A DNA stretch of 23,934 nt from Clostridia bacterium (GTDB taxonomy: Bacteria > Bacillota > Clostridia > Oscillospirales > Acutalibacteraceae), in assembly GCA_900770255.1 (NCBI GenBank), contig CAAGJN010000071.1:1-23934 (forward strand), written 5' to 3'. Position 1 is the stretch's first letter, and each line of letters starts with the position of its first letter. A program made the translations under genes and the position numbers. Positions 9,676 through 17,615 of this stretch are shown in pieces. Below the pieces are notes generated by a model that saw only the letters and a list, made by a program, of their open reading frames with translations, made no database searches and was not told the origin of the DNA.

Positions 9676-10684
9676 TGTCGTTCTCCGCGCCGGCATCGCT
9701 CTTTACGCTCTGAGCTATCGTGCCGACTATATCTTTTTCAACGCAGATCTTTGCCTGCTTTACTGCGTTCTTTATCGCCTTTGCATCGGAGGAGCCGTGT
9801 GCCTTGATAACAACGCCGTTGACTCCGAGCAGCGGCGCGCCGCCGAACTCCGTATAATCCATACGCATTTTAAGCCCGAGCAGACCGCCCTTGACCATCA
9901 TTGCGGCGAGCATGGTGATCGAGCTCTTCTTGAAGATGCTTTTGATGTTAGCCATCATCGCGCCCGCGACGCCCTCATAGAGCTTTAAGATAATGTTTCC
10001 CGTAAAGCCGTCGGCGACGAGCACATCGCAGCAGCCGTAGGGCACGTCGCGCGTCTCGACATTGCCGATGAAGTTCAACCCGTCAGTGTTCTTGAGCAGG
10101 TCGAACGCCTCATGGCGCAGACGGTCGCCTTTACTGTCCTCGGTGCCGATGTTTGCGAGCGCCACGCGCGGCGAGGGGCATTTGACATACTTCTCATAAT
10201 ATATCGAGCCCATCTGGGCGAACTGCCGCAGATGCTCCGCGGTGCAGTCCGCGTTGGCCCCGCAGTCGAGCAGAAGAAAAGGCTTGTCGTTCGAGGGCAG
10301 CACGCTGCCGATCGCGGGGCGTTTTACGCCCTTGATGCGCTTGACGATAAACGTCGAGCCCATGACGAGAGCGCCGGTCGAGCCCGCGCTGACAAAGGCG
10401 TCGCCCTTGCCGTCGGCGAGAGCCTGCAGGCCGACGGCCATCGAACAGCCCTTCTTGCTCTTGAGTATTTCGGAGGGCTGGTCGGTCATGGTGATAACAT
10501 CGTCGGCGTTCATGATCTCAATGCCGGACAGGGAGATCTTGTTCTGTGCGGCGCAGGAGTATATCTTTTCGTGATCGCCGACCAGCACAATCTGTACGCC
10601 CAAGTCGTCAGCCGCGCTGCGGCAGCCCTTGATAACCTCAAGCGGCGCGTTGTCTCCGCCGAATGCGTCAACTATTATTCTCAT
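9668..10684 (-). CDS. plsX: Phosphate acyltransferase PlsX
   Basis: Converts acyl-ACP to acyl-phosphate, the donor for PlsY in the first step of phospholipid synthesis; a peripheral membrane enzyme. The 338-residue product begins MRIIVDAFGGDNAP, close to the family's N-terminal signature, and contains the conserved ADGFTGNIILK and LLGVNGVVIKAHGSSDAKAI segments. I chose the ATG at 10684 because GGAG then sits nine bases upstream; the in-frame ATG at 10690 is only three bases from it. The first bases overlap the 3' end of trmFO by 17, so the ribosome binding site lies inside trmFO. rnc overlaps the end. No fapR, fabD, fabG or acpP is next to it, so the enzymes that feed it must be elsewhere. 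Confidence 0.95.
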   Translation of the reverse strand: MRIIVDAFGGDNAPLEVIKGCRSAADDLGVQIVLVGDHEKIYSCAAQNKISLSGIEIMNADDVITMTDQPSEILKSKKGCSMAVGLQALADGKGDAFVSAGSTGALVMGSTFIVKRIKGVKRPAIGSVLPSNDKPFLLLDCGANADCTAEHLRQFAQMGSIYYEKYVKCPSPRVALANIGTEDSKGDRLRHEAFDLLKNTDGLNFIGNVETRDVPYGCCDVLVADGFTGNIILKLYEGVAGAMMANIKSIFKKSSITMLAAMMVKGGLLGLKMRMDYTEFGGAPLLGVNGVVIKAHGSSDAKAIKNAVKQAKICVEKDIVGTIAQSVKSDAGAENDNG

Positions 10685-11996
10685 TTTCATTCTCTCCTTT
10701 GATATATTTTCCCGCAGACTCAAGTCCCCGCTGCGAGATCTTTTCATATCGCTCCTGCTTCGAGCGTATACGCTCTTCGAGGGGCGGAAGTATTCCGAAA
10801 TTTGCGCCCATGGGTTGGAAGTCGGTCACGCTCTCGTCGCTGATATAGCGGGCGAGCGCGCCCATGACCGTGTCCTGCGGCATAACGAACGGGCCGAGAC
10901 CCTTTATAGCGCGCGCCGCGTTGAGTCCGGCGAGGATACCGGAGGCGGCGGACTCCATATAGCCCTCCACGCCGGTTATCTGACCCGCAAAATAGATGCG
11001 CCTGTCGCTGCGCAGAGAGAAATCTGCGTTGAGAAGCCGGGGCGAATTTATAAAGGTGTTGCGGTGCATGACGCCGTAACGCACGAATTCGGCATTTCTG
11101 AGCGCGGGGATCATGGAGAACACGCGTTTCTGCTCGCCGAACTTCAGGTTTGTCTGAAAGCCGACGAGATTATACATCGTGCCCTGTGAGTTCTCCTTGC
11201 GAAGCTGCAGCACCGCCCACGGTCTGTGGCCGGTGTTCGGGTCGCGCAGGCCGACCGGCTTCATCGGGCCGAAGCGGATCGTGTCCTGCCCGCGCAGAGC
11301 CATGACCTCTATGGGCATGCAGCCCTCGTATACGCCCTTTCGCCTGTCAAACGAGTGCGTCTCGGCGCTCTGAGCCGTGACAAGTGCCTCGTAAAACGCC
11401 TCATATTCCTCTTTGCTGAGCGGGCAGTTTATATAGTCGTCCCCGCCGCCGCGGTCATAGCGCGACTGCGTGAAAGCATGGGACATATCGAGACTGTCGG
11501 CGGCGACTATCGGCGCCGCCGCGTCGTAGAAGCTCAGGTGTCCGGGGCAGAGCTCCTCTATCCTTTCCGAGAGCGCCTCGGAGGCGAGCGGCCCTGCGGC
11601 AACGATAACTATGCCGTCTGCGGGGATCTCGGTCACCTCGCCGCGCACGATCTCTATGAGCGGGTCGCTCTCGATGACGCTTGTGACGAGCGAGGAGAAC
11701 TTGTCCCTGTCAACTGCGAGCGCGCTGCCTGCCGGTACCGCCGTCTTTTTTGCACATTCGACGCACAGCGAGCCGAGCAGCTCCATTTCCGCCTTGAGCT
11801 CGCCCGCGGCGCTCGAGGTGCGCAGCGCCTTGAAGGAGTTCGAGCACACGAGCTCGGCGAAGGTGGGTCTTGAGTGGGCCGGGGAGAATTTCTGCGGCTT
11901 CATCTCGCACAGCGTAACCTTTATCCCCTCGCGGGAGAGCCGGTGCGCCGCCTCGACTCCCGCAAAGCCCGCGCCGATAACGGTGACTTTATTCAT
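10668..11996 (-). CDS. trmFO: TrmFO, folate/FAD-dependent tRNA m5U54 methyltransferase
   Basis: Makes ribothymidine at position 54 of the tRNA T-loop using methylenetetrahydrofolate and FAD. The 442-residue product opens with the FAD-binding GAGFAG (8-13) and EMKP (31-34) segments and contains CSNSFKALR with C51, and GCMPIEVMALRGQDT with C226, corresponding by position to the two functional cysteines (53 and 226) of the Bacillus subtilis enzyme. The GQITGVEGYMESAASG segment near the C-terminus is typical. The ATG at 11996 lies within the last eight bases of topA (ATGAATAA), with a weak AAGG site upstream, so translation probably depends on coupling. The 3' end overlaps plsX by 17 bases. Confidence 0.96.
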   Translation of the reverse strand: MNKVTVIGAGFAGVEAAHRLSREGIKVTLCEMKPQKFSPAHSRPTFAELVCSNSFKALRTSSAAGELKAEMELLGSLCVECAKKTAVPAGSALAVDRDKFSSLVTSVIESDPLIEIVRGEVTEIPADGIVIVAAGPLASEALSERIEELCPGHLSFYDAAAPIVAADSLDMSHAFTQSRYDRGGGDDYINCPLSKEEYEAFYEALVTAQSAETHSFDRRKGVYEGCMPIEVMALRGQDTIRFGPMKPVGLRDPNTGHRPWAVLQLRKENSQGTMYNLVGFQTNLKFGEQKRVFSMIPALRNAEFVRYGVMHRNTFINSPRLLNADFSLRSDRRIYFAGQITGVEGYMESAASGILAGLNAARAIKGLGPFVMPQDTVMGALARYISDESVTDFQPMGANFGILPPLEERIRSKQERYEKISQRGLESAGKYIKGENENENNS

Positions 11997-14103
11997 TGGT
12001 TTTCTTACCTTTTCCTGCGCGCTGCCTTGTGTAGCCGCAGCCCTCGTTTAGGCACTCGACCACGCTGCCCTTTTTCTTGAACAGCGACTTGCCGCAGTTC
12101 GGGCACGTCTCATCCGTGGGCTTATCCCAGGTCATGAAGTCGCACTCGGGCCAGTTTGAGCAGCCGTAGAAGGTGTATCCGCGTTTGGTTTTTCGCTCAA
12201 TGACTTTTGCGCCGCACTTCGGACATTTTGCGTTTGTCTCGAGCACGAGCGGCTTCGCGTTCTTGCACTCGGGGTAGCCGGGGCAGGCGAGGAATCTGCC
12301 GTAGCGTCCGGTCTTGATGACCATCATCCGCCCGCACTTCTCGCACGGAATATCGGTGATGTCCTCCTCGAGCTGAATCTTGACGTCCTTCATTTCGGCC
12401 TTTGCCTTTTCGAGCGTCTTTTCAAAATCGGTATAAAAATCGTCGAGCATGGAGACATAGTCGACGTCGCCGGAATCGACGCGGTCGAGCATATCCTCCA
12501 TCTGAGCGGTAAATTTCACGTTGACTATGCGCGGGAACTTCTCCTTGAGCAGCTTTGTCGTCGCCTCGCCGAGCTCTGTGGGCACGAACTGCTTTGACTC
12601 GCGCTTGACATAGTTTCGTTTGACTATCGTGGTGATTATCGCAGAGTAGGTGCTCGGTCTGCCGATGCCCTTCTCCTCAAACTCCTTGACAAGTGACGCC
12701 TCGGTAAAGCGCGGGGGCGGCGAGGTGAAGTGCTGAGCGGGAATGAGCTCCTTGAGCTTTGCCGTGTCGCCGACCTTGAGCTCGGGCAGCAGAGCGCCCT
12801 TGCTGTCGTCGTCCGCTATCTCATACACCTTTGTAAAGCCGTCGAAGCGCACGGAGTAGCCCGCGGCGGTAAACAGGCAGTATTTGCCGGCGGCCGCGTC
12901 CGCTTCCGTGGCCCCGGTTATCTCGAGCTTGACTGTGTCCTGCACGCAGCTCGCCATGAGGCTCGCCATAAAGCGTTTCCAGATGAGGCTGTAGAGCTTA
13001 TACTGATCGGACGTCAGCGAATCTTTGACTCTTTCGGGTGTGATCGCGGGGTTTGCCGGGCGGATAGCCTCATGGCCGTCCTGTGCGTTGGCGCCGGTTT
13101 TGTAGTAGCGGGGCTTGTCGGGAAGATACTCCTTGCCGAAGAGCTCCTCAATGGCGGCGGCAGCCTGGGCGCGCGCCTCCTCGGAGATACGCAGCGAGTC
13201 GGTTCTCATGTAGGTTATAAGGCCGGTGGTGCCGATGCCCTGAACGTCGACGCCCTCATAGAGCTCCTGCGCCGCGCGCATGGTTTTCTGTGTCTGGAAG
13301 CCGAGCTTTCTCGACGCCTCCTGCTGGAGGGTGGAGGTTGTGAAGGGCGGAGCGGGGTTTTTCTTCCTCGTGCCCTTTTTGAGGCTTTTGACCGTATATG
13401 CAGCGCCGTCGAGACGCGCAAGAACAGCGTCCGACTGCTCCTTGTTTTCAAGCTTTATCTTGCCGTTTTCGTCGCCGTAAAGCGAGGCCGAAAACACCTT
13501 GCGAGAGGGGGCGGTGAACTTCGCGTCGATCGTCCAGTACTCCTCGGGCTTGAACGTGCGAATCTCCTCCTCGCGGTCGACTATCATACGCACCGCGACG
13601 CTCTGCACGCGGCCTGCGGAGAGTCCGCGGCGGATCTTCTGCGAGACGAAGGGGCTGAGCCGATAGCCGACGAGTCTGTCGAGAATGCGGCGCGCCTGCT
13701 GTGCGTTTACTAGGTTCATGTCAACGGCGCGCGGATGCTCCATGCCGTTTTCGATGCCGGTCTTGGTGATCTCATTAAAGGTAACGCGGTTTTTTTCGTT
13801 GAGGTCGAGGCCGAGCAGGGTTGAAAGATGCCAGGAGATGGCTTCGCCCTCACGGTCGGGGTCCGTCGCGAGGAGAACCTTGTCGCTCTCGGCAACATCC
13901 TTCTTGAGCTCGCTGACGAGTTTCTCTTTTCCTTTTATAACAGCGTATTTGGGCGCAAAACCGTTCTTGACGTCAACGCTGAGCTTTGCCGCCGGCAGAT
14001 CGCGCACATGACCCATCGACGCTACGACCTCATAGCCGGGTCCGAGGTATTTCTTGATCGTTTTCGCCTTGGCAGGCGACTCGACTATAACTAAAGTGGA
14101 CAT
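11989..14103 (-). CDS. topA: DNA topoisomerase I (type IA)
   Basis: Relaxes negative supercoils by single-strand passage. The 704-residue protein has the Toprim domain at the N-terminus (ESPAKAKTI at 8-16, metal-binding DPDREGE at 81-87), the GRVQS segment at 164-168 and the catalytic tyrosine Y298 in GLITYMRTDS. The tail holds three C4-type zinc ribbons starting near residues 587, 627 and 667 (CEKC, CPKC, CPNC). I chose the ATG at 14103 because AGGGGAG lies eight bases upstream and the protein then begins with the family's MSTLVIVESPAKAKTI; an earlier in-frame ATG at 14205 lies inside dprA and would add 34 unconserved residues. It follows dprA by 17 bases, the widely conserved dprA-topA pair. 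Confidence 0.97.
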   Translation of the reverse strand: MSTLVIVESPAKAKTIKKYLGPGYEVVASMGHVRDLPAAKLSVDVKNGFAPKYAVIKGKEKLVSELKKDVAESDKVLLATDPDREGEAISWHLSTLLGLDLNEKNRVTFNEITKTGIENGMEHPRAVDMNLVNAQQARRILDRLVGYRLSPFVSQKIRRGLSAGRVQSVAVRMIVDREEEIRTFKPEEYWTIDAKFTAPSRKVFSASLYGDENGKIKLENKEQSDAVLARLDGAAYTVKSLKKGTRKKNPAPPFTTSTLQQEASRKLGFQTQKTMRAAQELYEGVDVQGIGTTGLITYMRTDSLRISEEARAQAAAAIEELFGKEYLPDKPRYYKTGANAQDGHEAIRPANPAITPERVKDSLTSDQYKLYSLIWKRFMASLMASCVQDTVKLEITGATEADAAAGKYCLFTAAGYSVRFDGFTKVYEIADDDSKGALLPELKVGDTAKLKELIPAQHFTSPPPRFTEASLVKEFEEKGIGRPSTYSAIITTIVKRNYVKRESKQFVPTELGEATTKLLKEKFPRIVNVKFTAQMEDMLDRVDSGDVDYVSMLDDFYTDFEKTLEKAKAEMKDVKIQLEEDITDIPCEKCGRMMVIKTGRYGRFLACPGYPECKNAKPLVLETNAKCPKCGAKVIERKTKRGYTFYGCSNWPECDFMTWDKPTDETCPNCGKSLFKKKGSVVECLNEGCGYTRQRAGKGKKTNE

Positions 14104-14120
14104 TTTGTTCGCTCCCCTGT

Positions 14121-15356
14121 TCAGATTTTTTTGTATCGCTTTCCCGCGCAAAGGCAGACGAGATCCTCGAGCTCGAGTTCCGTCATGGAGCTGACGACCT
14201 CCCACGGCGCAAGTCCGGTCTTGGCCGCGATCTCATCCGCAAAAAGCGGTTCGTCCCCGAGGGACTCGTAGATTTTCTTTGCTTTGTCCGACAGCCCGAC
14301 GGGTATCGAGACAAGCTTTTTGACTCTGAATTCTTCCGGCTCGGGCTCAGGCTCGAAGGCCCTGACCGACTCGTGCGGACGCTCGACCGTGCGGGGAGGC
14401 AGATTTTTCTGTTCCTCGGTCAGCTCACGCTTGCCGCTCAAGTATTCGAGAGCCTTTTCGACGCCGCGGCTGTCTATCTTATCCGGATAGCGCGTTGCGT
14501 ATTCGCAGATGAGATCATAGATCGAAAACAGCGGCCGCGCGCCGTCCTTGATAAGCTGATTTGCGCCGGCGTAGGCCGAGTTGAACACGTCGCCGGGCAG
14601 CGCGAACACGTCGCGTCCCTGCTCCATGGCGCAGTTAGCCGTTATCAGCGAACCGCTCTTGACTCCGGCCTCGATGACTACCGTAGCGTCGCACAGACCG
14701 GAAATCAGCCTGTTGCGCACGGGAAATGTGCGCGCCGAGGCCGGAAAGCCGGGCGGAAACTCGGTAATCAGCGCACCGTTTTCGGCTATGCAGCCGCGCA
14801 GATACTCGTTTTCCATCAGGTAGTTATACCCGAAGCCGCAGCCGAGCACGGCGGCGGTGACTCCGCCTGAGTCGAGCGCGCCGTTGTGGGCGCAGCTATC
14901 AATGCCCAATGCGCCGCCGGAAACGACGCATATCCCCGCATATGACAACGCCGCGGCATAGCGGTGTGCAAGATAGCTGCCCTGGAACGAGGCCTTCCTC
15001 GTGCCGACAATAGCAATGCACACGCGCTGTGTCACGCGCCGGATATCTCCCTTTACGAACAGTACAAGAGGCATATTGCGGATGTTCTTCAGCCGGTTCG
15101 GGAAATCCTTATCATCCGGCGTCAGAACAGCCCAGCCGTTTTCGCGGCAGACGTCAAGAATACGCTGCGCCCTCTCGAGAGGGTACTGCGATAGCCTTTG
15201 TATTTGCCTGCCGGTAAGTACACCGCTCAATTTCCATTCGATCTTGCCCCGCGAATACATATCCGCGGGAGATGGAAACACAGCGGTAATCTCATCGGTG
15301 ACGACTCCGGCGCCCAGAGCTCCCTGGAGCCAGAGCCAATAGACCTTGCTGTCCAT
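14121..15356 (-). CDS. dprA: DNA-processing protein DprA
   Basis: Binds incoming single-stranded DNA and loads RecA during natural transformation; widely kept in bacteria not known to be transformable. The 411-residue product has an N-terminal SAM/helix-hairpin-like region (1-80), the Rossmann-like DprA core with VGTRK (117-121), SGGALGID (146-153), RNRLISG (214-220) and SGSLIT (234-239), and a C-terminal winged-helix domain (about 345-411), joined by a Pro/Glu-rich linker. The ATG at 15356 has GGAGG five bases upstream. A GTG at 15368 is in frame but overlaps that ribosome binding site. It follows the methyltransferase gene by 18 bases. Confidence 0.95.
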   Translation of the reverse strand: MDSKVYWLWLQGALGAGVVTDEITAVFPSPADMYSRGKIEWKLSGVLTGRQIQRLSQYPLERAQRILDVCRENGWAVLTPDDKDFPNRLKNIRNMPLVLFVKGDIRRVTQRVCIAIVGTRKASFQGSYLAHRYAAALSYAGICVVSGGALGIDSCAHNGALDSGGVTAAVLGCGFGYNYLMENEYLRGCIAENGALITEFPPGFPASARTFPVRNRLISGLCDATVVIEAGVKSGSLITANCAMEQGRDVFALPGDVFNSAYAGANQLIKDGARPLFSIYDLICEYATRYPDKIDSRGVEKALEYLSGKRELTEEQKNLPPRTVERPHESVRAFEPEPEPEEFRVKKLVSIPVGLSDKAKKIYESLGDEPLFADEIAAKTGLAPWEVVSSMTELELEDLVCLCAGKRYKKI

Positions 15357-15374
15357 TGAAGCCTCCACGCATGA

Positions 15375-16163
15375 CTATTTTGTCAGCTCCCACATCAGCA
15401 CCGCAGCGGCGGCCGCAGCGTTGAGCGACTCCGCCCTGCCGCGCATCGGAATGGTGACTTGCTTTGTGCAGGCGGCCGCAACCTCGGGCGATATCCCGCT
15501 GCCCTCGTTGCCGATAACGCATATTACCGAGCCGTGAATATCGAGCCGGGTGATGGGCTGAGCGCTGTCGGACGGGGTGGAAGCTAAAGTAAGCATACCC
15601 TTTTTGGAAGCAAAAATCAAGAGAGACGGCAAATTTCCTGTTGTCAAAACAGAAATTCGCATCGAGGAGCCCATGGAAGCGCGCAGCGCCTTTGGATTAT
15701 ATATGTCGCAACCACCGCCGACTATGACTCCGCTGAGTCCAAACGCCTCGGCAGTTCTGAGCACTGCGCCGAGGTTTGATGGATCCTGAAGCCGGTCCAG
15801 GGCGATATAGGTGCCCTTGGGGTCGAGCGAATCTGCCTCAAGGCCCTTCTTTTGCTCGCAAATGCAGAATATGCCCTGCGCCTGGCATGTGTCTGACAGA
15901 GCCGGACACAGCGAGCGCGGAATTTCACAGCAGCTTTCGGCGCGCGCCGCAATCTCTTTAATATACTGCGGATAGCGCTCCATAGCGTCGTTAGTAAAAA
16001 AGGCGGTTTTTATCCCGACTTCGCTTTGCGCCGCGTCAAAGCACAGGCGCGCGCCCTCAAGCGCGAACAGCCCCGTCTCCCTGCGGAACGAGGCACTCTG
16101 TGAAAGATGCCGGAACAGCTTAATTTTTTCATTGGAGCGCGACGATATTTTTTCAAGCTCCAT
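15375..16163 (-). CDS. SpoU/TrmH-family RNA 2'-O-methyltransferase
   Basis: A SPOUT-class methyltransferase, probably acting on the 2'-hydroxyl of an rRNA or tRNA nucleotide. The 262-residue protein has a short N-terminal substrate-binding domain (EKIKLFRHL, FALEGARL) and the three knot motifs: PSNLGAVLRTAEAFG (128-142), GNEGSGIS (218-225) and IPMRGRAESLNAAAAAA (238-254). The third motif is alanine-rich where SLNVSVA is common. The start at 16163 has GGAGG six bases upstream; the longer open frame to 16211 begins inside a terminator hairpin. Which nucleotide is modified cannot be told; TsnR/RlmB-like proteins are the closest in layout. It lies between rplT and dprA, separated from rplT by a hairpin that may reduce read-through. 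Confidence 0.9.
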   Translation of the reverse strand: MELEKISSRSNEKIKLFRHLSQSASFRRETGLFALEGARLCFDAAQSEVGIKTAFFTNDAMERYPQYIKEIAARAESCCEIPRSLCPALSDTCQAQGIFCICEQKKGLEADSLDPKGTYIALDRLQDPSNLGAVLRTAEAFGLSGVIVGGGCDIYNPKALRASMGSSMRISVLTTGNLPSLLIFASKKGMLTLASTPSDSAQPITRLDIHGSVICVIGNEGSGISPEVAAACTKQVTIPMRGRAESLNAAAAAAVLMWELTK

Positions 16164-16174
16164 GTTTATCCTCC

Positions 16175-16207
16175 GAAATAAAATGCGGGGCTGCCGAAGC
16201 AACCCCG
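16175..16207 (-). terminator. Hairpin terminator or attenuator behind rplT
   Basis: On the minus strand CGGGGTTGC (16207-16199) pairs with GCAGCCCCG (16194-16186) around a TTCG tetraloop and is followed by CATTTTATTT. It stands between rplT and the methyltransferase gene. The interrupted T-tract suggests partial termination, giving more ribosomal protein mRNA than downstream mRNA. Confidence 0.7.
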
Positions 16208-16228
16208 TCAACTCTTTGTTTTTGTCGA

Positions 16229-16588
16229 TCAGCCGTTGAGGGCAGCCTTTGCCTGCTCGGTCAGAGCAGTGAAAGCGGCGGGATCGCTGATAGCGATCTC
16301 AGAGAGCATCTTGCGGTTGAGATCGATGCCGGCCTTCTTCAGGCCATTTATGAACGTTGAATAGTTCATGCCATTGAGCTTAGCTGCCGCGGAAATTCTG
16401 GAGATCCACAGGCGGCGGAAATCGCGCTTCTTCTGCTTGCGGCCGATGTAGGCGTACTGGCCGCTCTTCATAACGGCCTGCTTGGCGGTCTTGAAGAGAC
16501 TGTGCTTGGAGCCGTAATAGCCCTTTGCAAGCTTCAGAACTTTATTTCTTCTCTTGCGAGTCATTGTTGCACCTTTGATACGTGCCAT
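16229..16588 (-). CDS. rplT: 50S ribosomal protein L20
   Basis: Early-binding 23S rRNA protein needed for assembly of the large subunit; in several bacteria it also represses its own operon by binding the leader or an rRNA-like site in the mRNA. The 119-residue sequence is basic at the N-terminus (MARIKGATMTRKRRNKVLKLAKGY) and has the family segments GRKQKKRDFRRLWI and ISAAAKLNGMNYS. The ATG is preceded by GGAGG with nine bases between. It is the third gene of the infC-rpmI-rplT set. Confidence 0.98.
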   Translation of the reverse strand: MARIKGATMTRKRRNKVLKLAKGYYGSKHSLFKTAKQAVMKSGQYAYIGRKQKKRDFRRLWISRISAAAKLNGMNYSTFINGLKKAGIDLNRKMLSEIAISDPAAFTALTEQAKAALNG

Positions 16589-16630
16589 GATTTTCTACCT
16601 CCGAATAATTAATGAGTGGTAATAAGTCTC

Positions 16631-16828
16631 TTATTTGTAAGGGATAAGCTTCTTGATCTGCTTGACGTTGGTGGTGTCGGCAACAGAAGTCTTGCGAAGG
16701 TTCCTCTTACGCTTTGTGTTCTTTTTGGTAAGGATGTGAGACTTGTTTGCGTGTGCACGTATCGGCTTACCGTTTTTAGACAGCTTAAAGCGCTTTTTAG
16801 CACCGCTGTGAGTTTTGATCTTGGGCAT
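16631..16828 (-). CDS. rpmI: 50S ribosomal protein L35
   Basis: Small basic large-subunit protein of 65 residues beginning MPKIKTHSGAKKRFK, an almost invariant family start. The chosen ATG at 16828 follows AAGGAGG by 11 bases; the in-frame ATG at 16849 overlaps that site and would add seven unconserved residues. It lies between infC and rplT in the usual order. Confidence 0.97.
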   Translation of the reverse strand: MPKIKTHSGAKKRFKLSKNGKPIRAHANKSHILTKKNTKRKRNLRKTSVADTTNVKQIKKLIPYK

Positions 16829-16867
16829 GGGTTCTTTATCCTCCTTCAATTTTTGTCCGGCTTAGAC

Positions 16868-17386
16868 TTATTTCGCGCTCTTGGGAGCGAGGAACATGAG
16901 CATCTGACGTCCCTCAAGCTTTGCGGGCTTTTCGACTGCGGCGATATCGGCGCACTTCTCGGCAAACTGAGCCATGATGCTCAGTCCGAGATCGGTGTGG
17001 GTCATCTCGCGTCCGCGGAAGCGGATCGAGACTTTGATCTTGTTGCCCGCGGCCAGGAACTTTCTGGCGTGACCTACCTTCGTATCAAAATCATGTACGT
17101 CAATGTTGGGCGAAAGGCGGATCTCCTTTATCTCGATCACACGCTGATTTTTCTTCGCTTCCTTTTCCCTCTTGGACTGCTCAAAGCGATACTTGCCGTA
17201 GTCCATGATCTTACAGACGGGCGGCTTGGCCTGCGGAGCGATCTTGACAAGGTCGAGATTTTTTTCCGCGGCAAGCTTCTGAGCCTGAGCGGCGGAAACA
17301 ATACCCAACTGTTCACCGTCGTTGCTGATGAGCCTTACCTCTTTGTCCGTGATCTCTTCATTGATCTGCATTTCTTTGATACTGAT
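16868..17386 (-). CDS. infC: Translation initiation factor IF-3, apparent AUC start
   Basis: Binds the 30S subunit, prevents premature joining of the 50S and rejects wrong start codons and initiator mismatches. The protein has the N-terminal domain (QINEEITDKEVRLIS to the GIVSAAQAQKLA segment), a lysine-rich linker helix (KREKEAKKNQ) and the C-terminal domain (EIKEIRLSPNID, VSIRFRGREM). The reading frame contains an ATG at 17401, but that triplet is itself part of the ribosome binding sequence GGAGG (17399-17395) and has no ribosome binding site before it. Eight bases after GGAGG stands ATC (17386-17384), giving a 172-residue protein that starts where IF-3 homologues start. infC is known for rare AUU-type starts that allow IF-3 to limit its own synthesis. 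If the ATG were used the protein would have 177 residues and begin MEVLN. Confidence 0.93.
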   Translation of the reverse strand: MSIKEMQINEEITDKEVRLISNDGEQLGIVSAAQAQKLAAEKNLDLVKIAPQAKPPVCKIMDYGKYRFEQSKREKEAKKNQRVIEIKEIRLSPNIDVHDFDTKVGHARKFLAAGNKIKVSIRFRGREMTHTDLGLSIMAQFAEKCADIAAVEKPAKLEGRQMLMFLAPKSAK

Positions 17387-17392
17387 ATTAAG

Positions 17393-17399
17393 CACCTCC
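17393..17399 (-). promoter_or_regulatory. infC ribosome binding site that decides the start
   Basis: GGAGGTG on the minus strand is the best match to the 16S rRNA tail upstream of infC and overlaps the only upstream in-frame ATG (17401). Its spacing of eight bases from GGAGG to ATC at 17386 is ideal, which is why a non-AUG start is preferred. Confidence 0.7.
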
Positions 17400-17401
17400 A
17401 T

Positions 17402-17560
17402 ATGCTCGTGCCGGGTTACCGGAAAAATATCAAAGCGAGGGCACAGAGATGCCCTCGCTCAAAAAATCAACAGTATCCGAAAAATCGGCCTTATTGACCC
17501 GCGCGGACAAAACCCCGAAGGTGAGAGCTGCGGCACAATGCGTCACTCTGCTTTGTTGTA
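17402..17560 (-). promoter_or_regulatory. Structured infC leader (L20-leader-like) with terminator hairpin
   Basis: About 160 bases separate the transcription start from infC. The leader contains a perfect ten-pair hairpin, AGCGAGGGCA (minus strand 17459-17450) with TGCCCTCGCT (17443-17434), followed by TTTGATATTTTT, which looks like an intrinsic terminator. In Firmicutes the infC-rpmI-rplT leader is a known target for L20-mediated repression by premature termination; the position and layout fit, but I cannot confirm the L20-binding fold by eye. Confidence 0.65.
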
Positions 17561-17566
17561 CGCATT

Positions 17567-17595
17567 ATTTTAACAGTATACGGAGTGTTTGTCAA
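17567..17595 (-). promoter_or_regulatory. Sigma-A-like promoter of the infC operon
   Basis: TTGACA (17595-17590) and TAAAAT (17572-17567) on the minus strand, 17 bases apart: a perfect -35 and a near-perfect -10. It lies directly after the stop codon of the YhhN-family gene, with transcription expected to start near 17560. Confidence 0.85.
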
Positions 17596-17615
17596 GCGGT
17601 TTTTTAAAATTTTAT

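Noticed and set aside
12730..13713. A 327-codon open frame on the + strand opposite topA
   Set aside because: Antisense to conserved topA motifs, including the active-site region; no ribosome binding site or family resemblance.
14104..14205. N-terminal extension of topA from an upstream ATG
   Set aside because: The 34 extra residues are not family-like and the strong ribosome binding site AGGGGAG serves the ATG at 14103.
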